The notes beneath the pieces are model-generated. The model was given only the letters and a program-made list of their open reading frames with translations. It was not told the origin of the DNA and did not search any database. A program made the translations under genes and the position numbers. A DNA stretch of 64,000 nucleotides from Photobacterium jeanii (GTDB lineage Bacteria > Pseudomonadota > Gammaproteobacteria > Enterobacterales > Vibrionaceae), in the NCBI RefSeq assembly GCF_001650345.1, contig NZ_LVHF01000018.1, positions 62,266 to 126,265 on the forward strand, read 5' to 3'. Positions 62,364-64,000 of this stretch are shown here, piece by piece. Position 1 is the stretch's first letter, and every line of letters begins with the position of its first letter.

Positions 62364-64000
62364 GTGCTTGAAGCCTACCGTAAACACGTCGAAGAACGTG
62401 CTGCAGAAGGAGTTGTTCCTAAGCCTCTCGATGCTGAACAAGTTGCCGCGCTGGTGGAACTTGTTAAAAATCCACCTGCGGGTGAAGAAGCCTTTCTGTT
62501 GGATCTCCTAGAAAATCGCATTCCCCCTGGTGTGGATGAAGCTGCTTATGTAAAAGCGGGCTTTTTGTCGGCAGTCACAAAAGGGGAGGCAAAGTCGCCG
62601 ATTGTCTCTGCGGAAAAAGCGGCAGAGCTGCTGGGTACTATGCAAGGGGGTTACAACATTGAGCCGCTCATTGCGTTGCTTGATGATAACGCACTAGCGC
62701 CAATCGCGGTCAAAGCCCTATCCCATACCTTGCTAATGTTTGATGCTTTTTACGATGTGGAAGAAAAAGCCAAAGCGGGCAATGCTTTTGCTCAGCAAGT
62801 ATTACAATCATGGGCCGATGCCGAATGGTTCCTCTCCAAGCCTGAACTGGCTGAAAAAATCACTCTAACTGTCTTTAAAGTGACAGGCGAAACCAATACC
62901 GATGATTTGTCGCCAGCGCCAGATGCGTGGTCACGCCCTGATATCCCACTTCACGCCCTTGCGATGCTAAAAAATGAGCGTGAAGGTATTGAGCCAGAAC
63001 AGCCGGGCGCAATTGGTCCAATCAAACAGATCGATGCACTAAAAGAAAAAGGTCACCAGCTAGTGTACGTTGGTGATGTTGTTGGTACGGGGTCATCGCG
63101 TAAATCAGCAACCAACTCTGTGCTTTGGTTTATGGGTGATGACATCCCGAATGTACCAAACAAACGTGCGGGCGGTTATGTGCTCGGTGGTAAGATCGCG
63201 CCAATCTTCTTTAATACCATGGAAGATGCCGGTGCACTGCCAATCGAAGTCGATGTTACCGCGCTGAATATGGGTGACGTGATTGATGTTTACCCGTACA
63301 AAGGCGAAGTTCGTCGTCATGACAGCGATGAGCTAGTTTCGACTTTTGGTCTGAAAACCGATGTATTGATTGATGAAGTCCGTGCCGGTGGTCGTATTCC
63401 ATTAATCATTGGTCGTGGGTTAACCGACCGTGCTCGTCAATCGTTAGGTTTGGCATCTTCAGAAGTGTTCCGTCGCCCTGTTGCGGTTGCTGATTCTGGC
63501 AAAGGCTACACTTTAGCGCAGAAAATGGTGGGTAAAGCCTGTGGCGTTGAAGGTATTCGCCCAGGGACTTACTGTGAGCCTAAGATGACCACAGTAGGCT
63601 CGCAAGACACCACTGGTCCTATGACCCGTGATGAGCTAAAAGATCTCGCGTGTCTAGGCTTCTCTGCGGAACTGACGATGCAGTCGTTCTGTCATACCTC
63701 GGCTTATCCAAAACCTGTCGATGTGAATACCCACCATACTCTACCTGACTTCATTATGAACCGTGGTGGTGTTTCACTGCGTCCGGGTGACGGTGTGATC
63801 CACTCATGGCTAAACCGTATGTTGCTTCCTGATACTGTGGGTACAGGTGGTGACTCGCATACGCGTTTCCCATTGGGGATCTCTTTCCCTGCAGGTTCTG
63901 GTTTGGTGGCGTTTGCTGCTGCGACTGGGGTAATGCCATTAGATATGCCTGAGTCAATCTTGGTTCGCTTTAAAGGCGAGATGCAAGAAGGGATCACCTT
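62364..64000 (+). CDS. acnB: AcnB, bifunctional aconitate hydratase 2 (5' part)
   Basis: The first 545 codons; the gene runs off the right edge (family length about 865). Start is a GTG at 62364, seven bases after AGAGGA (62351-62356), giving [16 protein letters not shown], as in E. coli AcnB. Visible are the N-terminal HEAT-like domain, the swivel domain with [20 protein letters not shown] and [12 protein letters not shown], and part of the cluster-binding core ([32 protein letters not shown]). It interconverts citrate and isocitrate, handles 2-methylaconitate and, as apoprotein, can bind mRNA. Confidence 0.97.
   Translation, partial: MLEAYRKHVEERAAEGVVPKPLDAEQVAALVELVKNPPAGEEAFLLDLLENRIPPGVDEAAYVKAGFLSAVTKGEAKSPIVSAEKAAELLGTMQGGYNIEPLIALLDDNALAPIAVKALSHTLLMFDAFYDVEEKAKAGNAFAQQVLQSWADAEWFLSKPELAEKITLTVFKVTGETNTDDLSPAPDAWSRPDIPLHALAMLKNEREGIEPEQPGAIGPIKQIDALKEKGHQLVYVGDVVGTGSSRKSATNSVLWFMGDDIPNVPNKRAGGYVLGGKIAPIFFNTMEDAGALPIEVDVTALNMGDVIDVYPYKGEVRRHDSDELVSTFGLKTDVLIDEVRAGGRIPLIIGRGLTDRARQSLGLASSEVFRRPVAVADSGKGYTLAQKMVGKACGVEGIRPGTYCEPKMTTVGSQDTTGPMTRDELKDLACLGFSAELTMQSFCHTSAYPKPVDVNTHHTLPDFIMNRGGVSLRPGDGVIHSWLNRMLLPDTVGTGGDSHTRFPLGISFPAGSGLVAFAAATGVMPLDMPESILVRFKGEMQEGIT

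Overview
The window is a stretch of core chromosome from a gamma-proteobacterium, almost certainly a member of the Vibrionaceae (Vibrio, Photobacterium, Grimontia and relatives; I cannot fix the genus). The grounds are protein sequences that closely resemble both Vibrio and E. coli homologues, rnpB placed between rsmI and mraZ, a dcw cluster without ddlB, dciA facing lpxC, the pilABCD-coaE-zapD-yacG block, and two tandem dCache chemoreceptors. I see no prophage, plasmid, integron, CRISPR array, insertion sequence or tRNA. Most of the interest is in regulatory and intergenic structure.

Layout. 1-2356: end of the mla lipid-transport operon (mlaC, mlaB), ibaG and murA. 2390-5609 (minus): envelope-stress proteases degS and degQ, then zapG. 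5731-12484 (plus): zapE, ribosomal proteins rplM-rpsI, the cytochrome bc1 operon petABC, and sspAB. 12529-15851 (minus): dolP, diaA, yraN, lpoA. 15913-17345 (plus): rsmI and the RNase P RNA. 17445-34689 (plus): the division and cell-wall cluster mraZ-rsmH-ftsL-ftsI-murE-murF-mraY-murD-ftsW-murG-murC-ftsQ-ftsA-ftsZ-lpxC, most genes overlapping or nearly touching. 34732-35193 (minus): helicase loader dciA. 35654-38867 (plus): secA and mutT. 38952-46286 (minus): yacG, zapD, coaE, pilD, pilC, pilB, pilA, nadC. 46536-54533 (plus): ampD, then pdhR-aceE-aceF-lpdA (pyruvate dehydrogenase). 54594-59708 (minus): periplasmic phosphatase aphA, a cluster of palindromic repeats, and two chemoreceptors. 59773-64000 (plus): a patatin-like type Vd outer-membrane protein and the first two thirds of acnB.

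How the genes work together. MurA makes the first committed peptidoglycan precursor, and the dcw enzymes MurC-F, MraY and MurG carry it to lipid II. FtsW/FtsI polymerise and cross-link it at the septum under FtsZ/A/Q/L, with ZapD, ZapE and ZapG as accessory division factors. LpoA activates the class A synthase PBP1A, and AmpD recycles muropeptides. LpxC starts lipid A synthesis and Mla maintains outer-membrane asymmetry. DegS is the sensor protease of the sigma-E response. The promoter I read upstream of degQ looks sigma-E-like, which would tie the two proteases together. PDH feeds acetyl-CoA to the TCA cycle (acnB), and electrons reach the bc1 complex.

Most notable observations: a sigma-E-like promoter embedded in a long inverted repeat that also covers the degQ ribosome binding site; a four-unit 10-bp-phased MraZ operator; a strong 18-bp hairpin between pdhR and aceE; a terminator-like hairpin between ftsZ and lpxC just after a candidate lpxC promoter; a trio of related palindromic repeats at 55477-55681; and two adjacent chemoreceptor genes whose signalling halves are almost identical while their sensor halves have diverged.
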